Part shown: positions 39,447 to 48,396 of the stretch, piece after piece
How the letters are laid out: each line of letters starts with the position of its first letter
How positions within the stretch are numbered: position 1 is the stretch's first letter
Position numbers and translations under genes: made by a program
Assembly: GCA_016192065.1 (NCBI GenBank)
Contig: JACPUX010000041.1
Coordinates: 1-58,403 of the forward strand
Length of the DNA stretch: 58,403 nucleotides
Direction: 5' to 3'
DNA from: Betaproteobacteria bacterium
GTDB lineage: Bacteria; Pseudomonadota; Gammaproteobacteria; Burkholderiales; Casimicrobiaceae
The notes under the pieces: generated by a model
The model's input: only the letters and a program-made list of their open reading frames with translations
The model's database searches: none
What the model was told of the DNA's origin: nothing

Positions 39447-39704
39447 ATGATGAACAAAATGAGTGATCTGGAAGTGAACGTGCACAACCTGGTGGAAACC
39501 AAAGTTCTCAACCTGGAGGTGACGCTGGCGTCGCTGGTGAAGGGCGGTGCCATCGCCGGGCTGGACCCCTGGGACATCTGGTGCGGCAATGGCTGGATTC
39601 TGCGCCGTGGGCCGGTTCCGGGCCCGCGGCCAATGGGGCTCGCTGAATTGGAAGGCATCCGCGAGGTGATTCAGCGCGAAGTCCGTGAGCGCATCTCAGG
39701 CTAG
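39447..39704 (+). CDS. Small peptide gene, candidate exported or modified precursor
   Basis: The 85-aa protein has an AAGGAGAAGC Shine-Dalgarno just before ATG 39447 (ATG 39450 is also possible). Residues 5-30 are leader-like (DLEVNVHNLVETKVLNLEV) and end TLASLVKGG, which partly fits the double-glycine leader pattern. The segment after it is rich in Trp, Gly and one Cys: GLDPWDIWCGNGWILRRG, then proline-rich and a helical C-terminal tail. No family is recognised. It is co-directional with the 420-aa gene downstream, and a 9-bp inverted repeat (GGGAAGCGC at 39704-39712, GCGCTTCCC at 39808-39816) lies between them. Precursor status is inference. Confidence 0.6.
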   Translation: MMNKMSDLEVNVHNLVETKVLNLEVTLASLVKGGAIAGLDPWDIWCGNGWILRRGPVPGPRPMGLAELEGIREVIQREVRERISG

Positions 39705-39850
39705 GGAAGCGCGGTTCCGGTCAAGTCCCGATATTTCGACGGAGGCCGGAGTCCAGGAGTGGCAGAGAACTGGATACCGGCCTGCGCCGAGTGGACGGAC
39801 TCAATGAGCGCTTCCCAAGGAGTCTTGCGCGCCCGCTTTGGAGGATCGGC

Positions 39851-41113
39851 ATGAACCTGTTGGAAATTCTCTCCCCGTCCGTTTTGCAAGCCCGTATCGA
39901 AAGGGGCCAGCGGCTGCTCTACACCGGCGCCAAGCACCTGCGCGAGGCGCCACCCGGAGATGCCGCGGCGGACAAGGCGGCGTGCGAGATCGCCTTGCTG
40001 TACTGGGCATGGCATCGAAGCAGCGGCGGGCGGCGGCACGAGGAGGCCGCCGATCGTGAGCTACTCGATAATGTGGAAGCGCGGCTGCGCTCGGAAGCAG
40101 TCTTGCAGGGACTGATGTGGCGGCCGGCGCGGGTGCCCATGCTCAGCATGGGCACGGCCCTGCTCGAGGGCCTGGGCCGCCCCAACGAGCGATTCCAGGG
40201 GCTGGCGCGCCGAGCCTGGCGCAGCGGCGCGGTCGAGGCGGCCGAACGCAGCCCCTACCAAGGGCTCGAAATGGAGTGGAGCGCCGGCCTGCTGGGGGTC
40301 GATTGTGCGCGCTCGAATCCGGCGAGCAGTCTGCTCGCGAAGAAGCTCTGCCCGTACCTGGCGAGTGTGAACGACGGGTATGCCTTCACCCATTCCGTTT
40401 TCTACGCCGCCGACTTCGGTGCGCGAGCAATGCCCGCGACGATCGGCACCAACCAGTTGTGGGAAAACATCGAGTGCGGGCTCCTGTGGAGTCTGGTGCG
40501 CTTCGATTTCGATCTGCTGGGCGAATTCCTGCTCTGTGCGCAGTATTCAAGCCTGCCCCGCACTGGTGCCTATTACCTGTCCGTGGCCGCCTTGCTGCTC
40601 ACCTGGGACGAGAACGGCTTCGTTCCGGACCGCTCTCTGAGTGGTGCGGCGGCGACGCCAAAGGCGATCTTCTTCGCCATCTATCACGCCAACATCGTCG
40701 CCATGCTCCTGGCGGCAGAGCTTGGGCCGAAGGACGTGGAGCAACGGTTCGGGCCCCCGCGCCACCTGGCCAGCGCGGTGCCGGATTGGCAGGCGCTCGC
40801 GCAGTGCCTTGATCGCGCACGCGGCGCCGGCATCATGGCGCCGGCTTTGGATCGGCAGCCCGCGGCCAGTGGCGCCGAGGTACTGGATCGCGTGCTCGGC
40901 CGCCAAGTCGCCGCGCGTTTGGAGTCGGTGCTCGGTGCCGAACTGCTCGCCGGGCTGGAACCGGATTTGCTGGTTGCCTGGGGCCTGACGCAGCAGCAGC
41001 CGGAAGTGCTTTTCGCGGGGCTTCAGGCGGCGCTTGCACAACGGCAAACCTCCGCAAGCGTCGCCACCGCGTGGGAGTGGCTCGGCCACGCATTGGCCCT
41101 CGGGCAAATGTAA
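39851..41113 (+). CDS. Unknown protein, possibly DUF6895-like
   Basis: The 420-aa protein is mostly helical and soluble, with no signal peptide. Notable segments are ACEIALLYWAWHR, GLEMEWSAGLLGVD, DGYAFTHSVFYAADFGA (His near the centre), LLGEFLLCAQYSSLPRTGAYYLS, and AIYHANIVAMLLAAELG. The 'THxVFYxxDFG' pattern reminds me of proteins annotated DUF6895, some of which sit beside peptide genes, but this is from memory only. ATG 39851 has GGAGG at 39839-39843 and is preferred over GTG 39791. Its position directly after the 85-aa gene suggests a partner or processing role. Confidence 0.55.
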   Translation: MNLLEILSPSVLQARIERGQRLLYTGAKHLREAPPGDAAADKAACEIALLYWAWHRSSGGRRHEEAADRELLDNVEARLRSEAVLQGLMWRPARVPMLSMGTALLEGLGRPNERFQGLARRAWRSGAVEAAERSPYQGLEMEWSAGLLGVDCARSNPASSLLAKKLCPYLASVNDGYAFTHSVFYAADFGARAMPATIGTNQLWENIECGLLWSLVRFDFDLLGEFLLCAQYSSLPRTGAYYLSVAALLLTWDENGFVPDRSLSGAAATPKAIFFAIYHANIVAMLLAAELGPKDVEQRFGPPRHLASAVPDWQALAQCLDRARGAGIMAPALDRQPAASGAEVLDRVLGRQVAARLESVLGAELLAGLEPDLLVAWGLTQQQPEVLFAGLQAALAQRQTSASVATAWEWLGHALALGQM

Positions 41114-41120
41114 GCGCCCG

Positions 41121-41215
41121 CGCACCGCAGTCACCCCCTTCCCGCGGAAGGGGGTCGGGGGGAAGGTCCATCGAGCCCGCGCACGGCCGCCCGAAGCGGG
41201 CGCAGTCAAACGCCG
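41121..41215. repeat. GC-rich dispersed intergenic repeat, rearranged copy
   Basis: GCACCGCAGTCACCCCCTTCC followed by GCGGAAGGGGGTCGGGGGGAAGGT, then GGCCGCCCGAAGCGGGCGC. The two modules of the unit appear in the opposite order to the other copies, or as the junction of two partial units. It fills the space before the lipid kinase gene. Confidence 0.65.
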
Positions 41216-41295
41216 GGGCGCCAGGCCCCTGGGAATCCGCATCGTCCTCGCGCAGGCTACAATCCGGCATGGGGGCAAGTTGGCGTCCTGGGGGA

Positions 41296-42237
41296 ATGGT
41301 GGTCGAAGCGGCAGGCGGGGAAAAAGCTCAGTCGAGTGGCTGGCTGGTCTTAGCCAACCCGATTTCCGGCGGTGGCAAGGGCGTGCGCGAGCGCGCGGCG
41401 ATCGAAGCCGCCTTGCGTGCGGCGGGCCTGGAGTTCGCATTCGTGGTCAGTGAATACCACGGCCACGCCATCGAATTGGTGGCGGAAGCGATCGCGCGGG
41501 GTTGTCGCCGGGTGCTGGCGGTCGGGGGGGATGGCACAGTCAACGAGTGCGTCAACGGCATTTTCCGACAGCAGACCGTGCCGCCTGAGGCGGTCCTGCT
41601 GGCGGTGCTGCCCATTGGTACCGGCAATGACTGGGCGCGCACGCATTTTCTGTGTGGCGACTACGGTGTGGTGGCGCGGAACCTGGCCAGTCCGACGGGC
41701 TCGCCGCACGACGTCGGGTTGGTGAGCTTTGCCAATGGCGGCACGCGGCATTTTGTGAACGTGGCGGGCATCGGTTTCGACGCCCATGTGGTCGCCGCCA
41801 TGCCGCAAGAAAAGCTTGGGCCGCTGGCCTACCTCTGGGCGCTCTTGCGCGGTTTGCTGAAATTCCGCGCCGTGCCGGTGACGCTGGTTTTGGCCGAGGA
41901 GCGCCTCGAAGACCGTGCCTTCGTGCTCTTTTTTTCCATCGGACGCTATTGCGGTGGCGGCATGAACGTGGCGCCCCAGGCCGTGGTGGATGACGGCCTC
42001 TTCGACATCACGCTCATCGCCGAACTCTCCCGCTGGGAAGTGCTGCGCAATCTGCGGCGACTCTTCGACGGCTCGATCCTGTCTCACCCCAAAGTCACCA
42101 GCCGCCGCGCGGCCGCCGGCGAAGTACTGGCCGAGTCTGCGCAACCCATAGAAGCCGACGGCGAACTGATCGGCCACGCGCCGGTGCGCTTCGCGATTTT
42201 GCCGGGCGCTTTGCGGGTGCTGATTCCTGAAACCTAG
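41296..42237 (+). CDS. YegS/DAGK-family lipid kinase
   Basis: The 313-aa protein has the diacylglycerol-kinase catalytic fold: [13 protein letters not shown], then [16 protein letters not shown] with the nucleotide loop G77-G78-D79-G80-T81, and [12 protein letters not shown]. The C-terminal domain ([36 protein letters not shown]) has the SGG-like lipid-kinase signature. It phosphorylates diacylglycerol or a related lipid. A TACAAT box (41258-41263) lies too close to ATG 41269 for a normal leader, so ATG 41296 with GGGGGA upstream is chosen. It is convergent with the ABC operon and overlaps its last gene by 4 bp. Confidence 0.9.
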   Translation: MVVEAAGGEKAQSSGWLVLANPISGGGKGVRERAAIEAALRAAGLEFAFVVSEYHGHAIELVAEAIARGCRRVLAVGGDGTVNECVNGIFRQQTVPPEAVLLAVLPIGTGNDWARTHFLCGDYGVVARNLASPTGSPHDVGLVSFANGGTRHFVNVAGIGFDAHVVAAMPQEKLGPLAYLWALLRGLLKFRAVPVTLVLAEERLEDRAFVLFFSIGRYCGGGMNVAPQAVVDDGLFDITLIAELSRWEVLRNLRRLFDGSILSHPKVTSRRAAAGEVLAESAQPIEADGELIGHAPVRFAILPGALRVLIPET

Positions 42238-43298
42238 ATTCGTCCTTCCGCCACCGCGTGGCAGGCGACCTGAAGACCTGGCAAGCTTTGCAGCGGCGGC
42301 CGTTCCTGCGCGCACCGCGCATCGGCGTGCGGGCAGCGGGGATGGAAGGCGCAACCGCTTGGCGGGTGCAAGGGATTGGGCACTTCGCCTTGCACTGGGG
42401 TGCGGGCGCGTCCGCTCATATGGATGTCGGGAATGGCATCGAGGAGCATGCGGGTGTAGGGGTGCCGTGGCGCGCTGAACAAGGTCTGCTTGCCGGCGAT
42501 TTCCACCAGCCGCCCCAGGTACATCACCCCGACCGCGTCAGACACATGCCGCACCACGGCGAGGTTGTGGGAGATAAAAAGGTAGGTGAGACCGCGCTCC
42601 CGTTGCAGGTCTTTCATGATGTTCAAGACCTGCGCCTGAACCGAGACATCGAGCGCGGAAGTGGGCTCGTCGCAAACCAGAAACTCGGGCTGGGTGGCCA
42701 GCGCCCGGGCGATGGAAATGCGCTGTCGCTGCCCGCCGGAGAATTGATGCGGAAACTTCTCGCAGTCGGCGCCAGCCAACCCTACCGAATGCAGAAGCTC
42801 CGCCACGCGCGCGCGCAGGGCCGGCAAATCGCCCACCAAACCGTGCTCCCGCAGCGGCTCGCCGACGATATCCAGCACCTTCCAGCGCGGATTCAGGCTG
42901 GCGTAAGGATCCTGGAAAATCATTTGCATGCGCCGGTGCAGGGCACGCCCGGCGGGAGTAGCCAAGGCGGCCAGAGTGTCCTGCCCGTCGAAGCGCACGG
43001 TGCCGCGGGTGGGCGCGTAGAGGCCCACCAAAAGGCGGGCGACGGTGCTCTTGCCGCAGCCCGACTCGCCGACCAGCGCCAGGGTCTTGCCGCGTTCGAT
43101 GCGGAAACTCACGCCGTCGACGGCGTGTACGAATTGCCGCTCCTTGCCTTCGACCACGCGGTTCAGCCAGGGCGCGGAAACCTCGAAAGTCTTGGCGAGG
43201 TCCTTGACTTCAACCAGCGCCGCGTCGGCGTCGCGATTCGCCGCCGGTTGCTCCGTAGCGTCCGACCGTGGGGACGAAAGTGTGCTGGTGCTGTTCAC
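42234..43298 (-). CDS. Peptide ABC transporter ATP-binding protein (DppF/OppF type)
   Basis: The 354-aa ATPase has Walker [10 protein letters not shown], the ABC signature [10 protein letters not shown] and Walker B/D-loop [12 protein letters not shown]. The C-terminal oligopeptide-transporter motif [14 protein letters not shown] has the cysteines that bind an Fe-S cluster in this subfamily. It is the last gene of the operon and pairs with the DppD-type ATPase. A 112-bp spacer separates the two. Confidence 0.93.
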   Translation of the reverse strand: MNSTSTLSSPRSDATEQPAANRDADAALVEVKDLAKTFEVSAPWLNRVVEGKERQFVHAVDGVSFRIERGKTLALVGESGCGKSTVARLLVGLYAPTRGTVRFDGQDTLAALATPAGRALHRRMQMIFQDPYASLNPRWKVLDIVGEPLREHGLVGDLPALRARVAELLHSVGLAGADCEKFPHQFSGGQRQRISIARALATQPEFLVCDEPTSALDVSVQAQVLNIMKDLQRERGLTYLFISHNLAVVRHVSDAVGVMYLGRLVEIAGKQTLFSAPRHPYTRMLLDAIPDIHMSGRARTPVQGEVPNPLHPPSGCAFHPRCPHADARCAQERPPLQSLPGLQVACHAVAEGRI

Positions 43299-43410
43299 GG
43301 GCGAGTCCCGGCGCAGGGTTCGGCGGAATCGTGGGCTCGAGAACGGCGCGCTGCGGGCGCACCCGCCGTCCTCGTGTCAACGCGTGGCGACGCGCGCGGC
43401 GTCAAGGCCG

Positions 43411-44394
43411 TCATGCCGCCTCCCGACCAGAGGTGGCATGGTGCAGCCAACACGCGGCCTGGGTGGCGCCGGCCGCGAGCAGATCCGGCCGCTCGCGATG
43501 GCAGCGCTCAAACGCCTGCGGACAGCGCGGATGAAACGCGCAGCCGGCGGGAATGGCATTCAAGCGCGGCATCGTGCCATCGATCTGCAACAGGCGCTCG
43601 CGGTCTTCGTCCATGGCCGGAATGGAACCCATGAGGCCTACGGTATAGGGATGTTGCGGGCGATGAATGACATCGCCCACCGGCCCCAGTTCGACAATAC
43701 GTCCGGCGTACATCACGGCCACGCGATCACAGGTTTCGGCGATCACGCCCATGTCGTGCGTGACCAGCATTACCGCCGCGCCATGCACTTTGCACAGGCG
43801 CTTCAGGAGCGAGATGATCTGCGCCTGAATCGATACGTCGAGCGCGGTAGTGGGCTCGTCGGCGACGATCAGTTTGGGTTCGGCCGCCAGCGCCAGGGCG
43901 ATCACCACGCGTTGGCGCATGCCGCCGGAGAACTGATGCGGGTACTGATCGATGCGCTGCTCGGCGGCGGGGATGCCGGTTTCCTGCAAGAGCTTGATGG
44001 CCCGTTCGCGCGCTTCGTTTTCGCTCACCGGAAGGTGGGTGCGGATGGTTTCGATGAGCTGCCGGCCGATGGTGTAGAGCGGATTCAGGGAAGTGAGCGG
44101 GTCCTGGAAAATCGCGCCGATCTTGCGCCCGCGCAGTGCCCGCATGCTCGGCGCGGGCAGATTGTCGATGCGCTCGCCATCGAGCCGGATCTCGCCCGCG
44201 GCGATGCGTCCGGGCGGTTCCAGCAGCCCGATGATGGCCGCGCCGGTGAGCGACTTGCCCGCGCCCGATTCACCCACCACCCCCAGAATTTCGCCAGGAA
44301 CGATGCCGAACGAAATGTCGTCCAGCGCCAGCAAGGTGCCGCGGCGGGTGGGGAATTCCACCCGCAGATTCCTGACTTCGAGCAGTGGTTCCAT
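43411..44394 (-). CDS. Peptide ABC transporter ATP-binding protein (DppD/OppD type)
   Basis: The 327-aa ATPase has GESGAGKS, FSGGMRQRVVIALAL and VADEPTTALDVSIQAQII, plus the C-terminal [14 protein letters not shown] motif. ATG 44394 is chosen, giving MEPLLEVRNLRVEF. The longer frame extends into the permease gene. It powers uptake through the two permeases of the same operon. Confidence 0.94.
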   Translation of the reverse strand: MEPLLEVRNLRVEFPTRRGTLLALDDISFGIVPGEILGVVGESGAGKSLTGAAIIGLLEPPGRIAAGEIRLDGERIDNLPAPSMRALRGRKIGAIFQDPLTSLNPLYTIGRQLIETIRTHLPVSENEARERAIKLLQETGIPAAEQRIDQYPHQFSGGMRQRVVIALALAAEPKLIVADEPTTALDVSIQAQIISLLKRLCKVHGAAVMLVTHDMGVIAETCDRVAVMYAGRIVELGPVGDVIHRPQHPYTVGLMGSIPAMDEDRERLLQIDGTMPRLNAIPAGCAFHPRCPQAFERCHRERPDLLAAGATQAACWLHHATSGREAA

Positions 44395-44399
44395 AGTTC

Positions 44400-45311
44400 T
44401 CAACGCAGGCGGGGGTTGAGGGCATCGCGCAGCCAATCGCCCAGAAGATTCACAGAAAGCGCGATCAGCACCAGCATGGCGCCGGGGAAAATGGTGATCC
44501 ACCACTCGCCGGAAAACAGAAAATCGTTGCCTACGCGAATGAGCGTACCCAGCGAGGGCTGCGTCGGCGGCACGCCCACACCGAGGAAAGAAAGCGTCGC
44601 CTCGGTGAGGATGGCCTGAGCCACCTGGATGGTCGCCAGCACCAGCACCGGCCCCAGCACATTGGGCAGCACATGGCGGCGCATGATGCGCGCCGGCGCC
44701 ACGCCGATCACCCGCGCCGCCTGTACGTATTCCTTGTGGCGTTCGACCAGGGTCGAGCCGCGCACCGTGCGCGCGTACGGCACCCAGCCCGGCAGGGCGA
44801 TGGCGAGGATCAGCACGGCAAACGCCAGAGTGTCGTGAGCGTTGGGAAACATCGCCCGCCCCACACCGTCGATCAAGAGCGCGATCAGGATCGAGGGAAA
44901 GGAGAGCATCACGTCGCACACCCGCATGATCAAGGCGTCGGTCTTGCCCCCGGCAAACCCCGACAACAGCCCCAGGGCGACGCCGACCACCACCGAGAGC
45001 AGCACCGAAGCGACGCCCACCAGCAGTGAAATGCGCGCGCCGAACATCAAGGTGGAAAGAATGTCCCGCCCCTGGTCGTCGGTGCCGAGGAAGTATTTCG
45101 CCTTGCCCTCCTCGTCCCAGGCGGGTGGCAGGCGCGCGTCGCCCAATTCCAGGGTGGCGAGGTCGAAGGGATTATGCGGTGCCACCCAGTTGGCGAAGAG
45201 GGCGCAAAAAATGCAGATGAAGGCGATCACCGCCGCCGTGATCGCCATGGGCGACTTGCGGAAGCTGTGCCAAACATCACCGTCGAGAAAGCGGACGAGA
45301 GCGGCTTGCAT
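44400..45311 (-). CDS. Peptide ABC transporter permease (DppC/OppC type)
   Basis: The 303-aa inner-membrane protein has an N-terminal helix, the extracytoplasmic loop NPFDLATLELGDARLPPAW, then FLGTDDQGRDILSTLMFGARISL. Five further helices follow, with the EAA loop EYVQAARVIGVAPARIMRRHVLPN that contacts the ATPases. It is preceded by a 280-bp gap with REP-like palindromes after the binding protein gene. Confidence 0.94.
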   Translation of the reverse strand: MQAALVRFLDGDVWHSFRKSPMAITAAVIAFICIFCALFANWVAPHNPFDLATLELGDARLPPAWDEEGKAKYFLGTDDQGRDILSTLMFGARISLLVGVASVLLSVVVGVALGLLSGFAGGKTDALIMRVCDVMLSFPSILIALLIDGVGRAMFPNAHDTLAFAVLILAIALPGWVPYARTVRGSTLVERHKEYVQAARVIGVAPARIMRRHVLPNVLGPVLVLATIQVAQAILTEATLSFLGVGVPPTQPSLGTLIRVGNDFLFSGEWWITIFPGAMLVLIALSVNLLGDWLRDALNPRLR

Positions 45312-45422
45312 ATGGCTTGCGTATTCCCCTTTGAATCTCTGCTGCAGGTTGCTTCAAGTCGCTTGCAGGTCAGTGTGCCGGTTTCTTTGGGCGATGGTGG
45401 TTTTGGGCGCATTCGGCCTTGC

Positions 45423-45513
45423 GGGCCCTGATCCACCCCACCATCAAGACCCCGAACCCGGTCGCGGTCCGGGTTGTGCGGGTGGATTCGGCCCTCCCGG
45501 GCCTTAATCCACC
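45423..45513. repeat. REP-like palindromic cluster inside the ABC operon
   Basis: Three linked self-complementary elements are present. GGTGGATT/AATCCACC (45481-45488 and 45506-45513) encloses GGCCC/GGGCC. AACCCGG/CCGGGTT is at 45455-45475. A half-site GGGCCCTGATCCACC at 45423-45437 can also pair with 45481-45494. It lies between the binding-protein gene and the permease gene, where such hairpins commonly stabilise upstream mRNA or reduce downstream expression. Confidence 0.65.
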
Positions 45514-45591
45514 CTCATGGGGCAGTGACCTTGGCCGCGAAAGTGAGTGCGCGCCAAACCAGCCTCCGCCGCAACAACCTGCCCGGAACCA

Positions 45592-47163
45592 TCATTTCAT
45601 AACCACCCACTTCAAGGGCATGTTGTTGTCTGGCAACTGGACGAGGTCGACGGTTTTCTTCATCGCCCAGGCCAGGGCCTGCTGATGCAGGGGGAGGTGG
45701 CCGACTTCGTCCTGGTGGATCTTGAAGGCTTCGGCGATCAGGGCGTTGCGCTTGACTTGATCGGTTTCGCTTTGCACCAGCGCGGTGATTTCGTCGATGC
45801 GTGCGTTGCTGTAGCTCCCCAGGTTGAACTGGCCACGGCCTTTGTCACTGGGTGTGCCCATGATGGCGTTCAGCACGTTGTGCGAGTCGTAGGTCGAAGG
45901 TGTCCAGCCGAGCAGATAGAAGCTGGTGTCGCGACGCAGAATCTTCGGGAAGTAGGTGGCCTTGCCCTCGGCTTGCAGGTTGATCTTGACGCCAATGCGC
46001 GCGAGGTTGGCGGCTACCGCCTGGCAGATTTCGCCGTCGTTGACGTAGCGATCATTGGGGCAGTTCATGGCGACCTCGAAGCCCTCGGGATAGCCCGCCT
46101 CGGCCAGGAGTTTCTTCGCCGCGGCCTGATCGAAGGGCAGGCGCTTGTTCATCTCCGGCAGAAAGCCACGGATCCCCGGCGCGATCATCAAGGCGGTGGG
46201 CGCTGAGGCACCGCGCATCACCCGGCTCTTGATGGTTTCGATGTCGATGGCCTGATAGAAGGCGCGGCGCACGCGCACATCCTTGAAGGGGTTCTTGCCC
46301 TTCACATTGGAGAATTGCAGTTCGTCGCGCTTCTGGTCCATGCCCAGGAAAATGGTGCGTAGTTCGGGGCCTTGCATCACTTTCAAATTTGGGTTGGAGC
46401 TGACGCGCGCCACGTCCTGCAGGGGCACCGGCTCCATCACGTCGATTTCGCCCGAGAGCAGGGCGGCCACGCGCGTAGCGTCGTTGCCGATGGGGGTGAA
46501 GATCACTTCATCGACGTTGCCCTCGACTTTGTCCCAGTAAGCGGGGTTCTTGACCAGCACGGTGCGCGTGCCCGGCTGGCGCTCCTTGAGCTTGAAGGGC
46601 CCGGTGCCGTTGGCCCGGAAACTCGCGGCGTTTTCCACCCCCTTCCGGCGGTCCACCGGCTGCATGGCCTTGTTCTCCTCGCACCAGGCCTTGTTCATCA
46701 TGTACACGAAGGTGATGACATCGGGCAGGATGGGGAAAGGCGCGCCGGTCTCGATGTCCACCGTATGGCTGTCGACCTTGCGCACTTCTTTGATGGCGGT
46801 GGCGTAGCTCTTCATGTCCGAGCCATCGCCACGAATGCGGTCGAAGGTGAAGAGCACGTCGTCGGCGGTGAAGGGCTGGCCGTCATGGAATTTCACGCCC
46901 TTCCTCAGCTCGAAGCGCCACACCGTGGGTGAGGCCTGCTTCCAGGAGGCCGCCAGCATGGGCACCAGCCCCAGCCTTTTGTCGCGGCCCACCAGCGGTT
47001 CGTAGACGTTGCCGGTGAAAGACAGTTGCAAGGACTCATTGAGCGAGTGCGGGTCCATCGAGGTCGAATCGCCTTGGTTCGCCAGGCGCAGCGTGGCACT
47101 GTGCGCACCGGCGCAGGCCAAAGCCAGCAGCGCGGCAAGCAGGGAGAGTTTCAGCTTATTCAT
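45592..47163 (-). CDS. Peptide/opine ABC transporter substrate-binding protein (family 5)
   Basis: The 523-aa protein has a signal peptide (LSLLAALLALACAGAHSA) and the SBP_bac_5 pattern: ATLRLANQGDSTSMDPHSLNE, WRFELRKGVKFHDGQPFTADDVLFTFDR, FKDVRVRRAFYQAIDIETIK, and the ending QQALAWAMKKTVDLV. It delivers substrate in the periplasm to the permeases. Being inside the operon with an M20 amidohydrolase suggests N-acylated amino acids or peptides as substrate. A paralog is encoded divergently at 49759. Confidence 0.94.
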   Translation of the reverse strand: MNKLKLSLLAALLALACAGAHSATLRLANQGDSTSMDPHSLNESLQLSFTGNVYEPLVGRDKRLGLVPMLAASWKQASPTVWRFELRKGVKFHDGQPFTADDVLFTFDRIRGDGSDMKSYATAIKEVRKVDSHTVDIETGAPFPILPDVITFVYMMNKAWCEENKAMQPVDRRKGVENAASFRANGTGPFKLKERQPGTRTVLVKNPAYWDKVEGNVDEVIFTPIGNDATRVAALLSGEIDVMEPVPLQDVARVSSNPNLKVMQGPELRTIFLGMDQKRDELQFSNVKGKNPFKDVRVRRAFYQAIDIETIKSRVMRGASAPTALMIAPGIRGFLPEMNKRLPFDQAAAKKLLAEAGYPEGFEVAMNCPNDRYVNDGEICQAVAANLARIGVKINLQAEGKATYFPKILRRDTSFYLLGWTPSTYDSHNVLNAIMGTPSDKGRGQFNLGSYSNARIDEITALVQSETDQVKRNALIAEAFKIHQDEVGHLPLHQQALAWAMKKTVDLVQLPDNNMPLKWVVMK

Positions 47164-47196
47164 GGTGTTTCCTCCTCAAGTGGTGGATCGGAAGAT

Positions 47197-48396
47197 TCAA
47201 AGCGGAAGGCTTCGCTCGACGAGCGACGCATACAGCGCGGCGCCCAGAGGCAAAACCTCATCGTTGAAATCGTAACGGGAGTTGTGCAAGAAGCAGCCGC
47301 CTTGGCCGCCCTGGCCCAAGCGCAAATAAGCGCCGGGGCGCACTTGCAGCATGAAAGAAAAATCCTCGGCGCCCATGGAGGGCGGCAAGTCGCGCACGAC
47401 GTTCGCCTCGCCCACGAGTTGTTCGGCCACCTCGGCGGCGAAGTTGGCTTCCGTTTCGGAATTGATGGTGGCGGGGTAGTTGCGCTGGTAGGTCAGTGTC
47501 GCGGTCGCGCCGAGGCCGAGCGCAACTGATTCCACCAACCGCCCCAGGCGCTCTTCGAGTAAATTCTGCACGTCGATCTTGAAGCTTCGCGCCGTGCCGA
47601 CGATGCGCGCCTCGCGCGGAATGACGCTGTAGGCGCCGGGGTCGCCCGCTTGAATGGAGCACATGCTCACCACCGCGTGTTCGACCGGATCGACATTGCG
47701 CGACACCAAACTCTGCGCCGCCGTGATGATGTGCCCGGCCACCAGCACCGGGTCGATGGTCAGCTCGGGGTGGGCGCCGTGCCCGCCACGACCCTGGATG
47801 AGAATTTCGAAACGATCCGCAGCCGCCATGACCGGACCGCCGCGCACGCCGATCTGCCCCGGCGGCAACGACGGCCAGTTGTGCATGGCGTAAACCGCGT
47901 CGACGGGAAAGCGCTCGAAGAGGCCGTCGTCGATCATCGCCTTGGCGCCGGCGAAACCTTCTTCGCCGGGCTGAAAAATGAGCACCGCGCGGCCCGCGAA
48001 ATTGCGGGTTTTGGCGAGATAACGCGCCGCACCCACCAGCATGGCGGTGTGCCCGTCATGACCGCAGCCGTGCATCACGCCTTTGTGCGTGGAGCGCCAG
48101 GCGAAATCGTTTTCTTCGATCATGCACAGGGCATCCATGTCGGCGCGCAGGCCGATGCTGCGCGCGGCATTTTTCTCGCGCCCTTCGATCACCGCAACCA
48201 CGCCGGTTTTGCCGATGCCGGTGTGGATTTCGTCCACGCCCGCGGTTTTGAGCGCTTCCACCACCCGCGCCGCGGTGCGTTTTTCTTCGAAACCGATTTC
48301 CGGATGGGCGTGCAAGTCGCGGCGAAACGACACCAGCTCTCCCACCTGTTCTTGCAACGCGGCATAGGCCGCACCTTGAACCTTCACTTTGCGCAT
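47197..48396 (-). CDS. M20-family amidohydrolase (hippuricase-like)
   Basis: The 399-aa zinc peptidase has SFRRDLHAHPEIGFEEKRTA, GLRADMDALCM, VMHGCGHDGHTAMLVGAARYL (metal-binding HGCGHDGH), LIFQPGEEGFAGAKAMI, YAMHNWPSLPPGQIGVR and a dimerisation domain with GRGGHGAHPELTIDP. There is no signal peptide, so it is cytoplasmic. It hydrolyses N-acyl amino acids or similar amides. ATG 48396 overlaps the permease stop by one base (TGATG), linking hydrolysis to transport. Confidence 0.95.
   Translation of the reverse strand: MRKVKVQGAAYAALQEQVGELVSFRRDLHAHPEIGFEEKRTAARVVEALKTAGVDEIHTGIGKTGVVAVIEGREKNAARSIGLRADMDALCMIEENDFAWRSTHKGVMHGCGHDGHTAMLVGAARYLAKTRNFAGRAVLIFQPGEEGFAGAKAMIDDGLFERFPVDAVYAMHNWPSLPPGQIGVRGGPVMAAADRFEILIQGRGGHGAHPELTIDPVLVAGHIITAAQSLVSRNVDPVEHAVVSMCSIQAGDPGAYSVIPREARIVGTARSFKIDVQNLLEERLGRLVESVALGLGATATLTYQRNYPATINSETEANFAAEVAEQLVGEANVVRDLPPSMGAEDFSFMLQVRPGAYLRLGQGGQGGCFLHNSRYDFNDEVLPLGAALYASLVERSLPL

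Noticed and set aside
45547..46206. Long + strand ORF opposite the binding-protein gene
   Set aside because: Antisense shadow of a clearly coding - strand gene; sequence has no family features.
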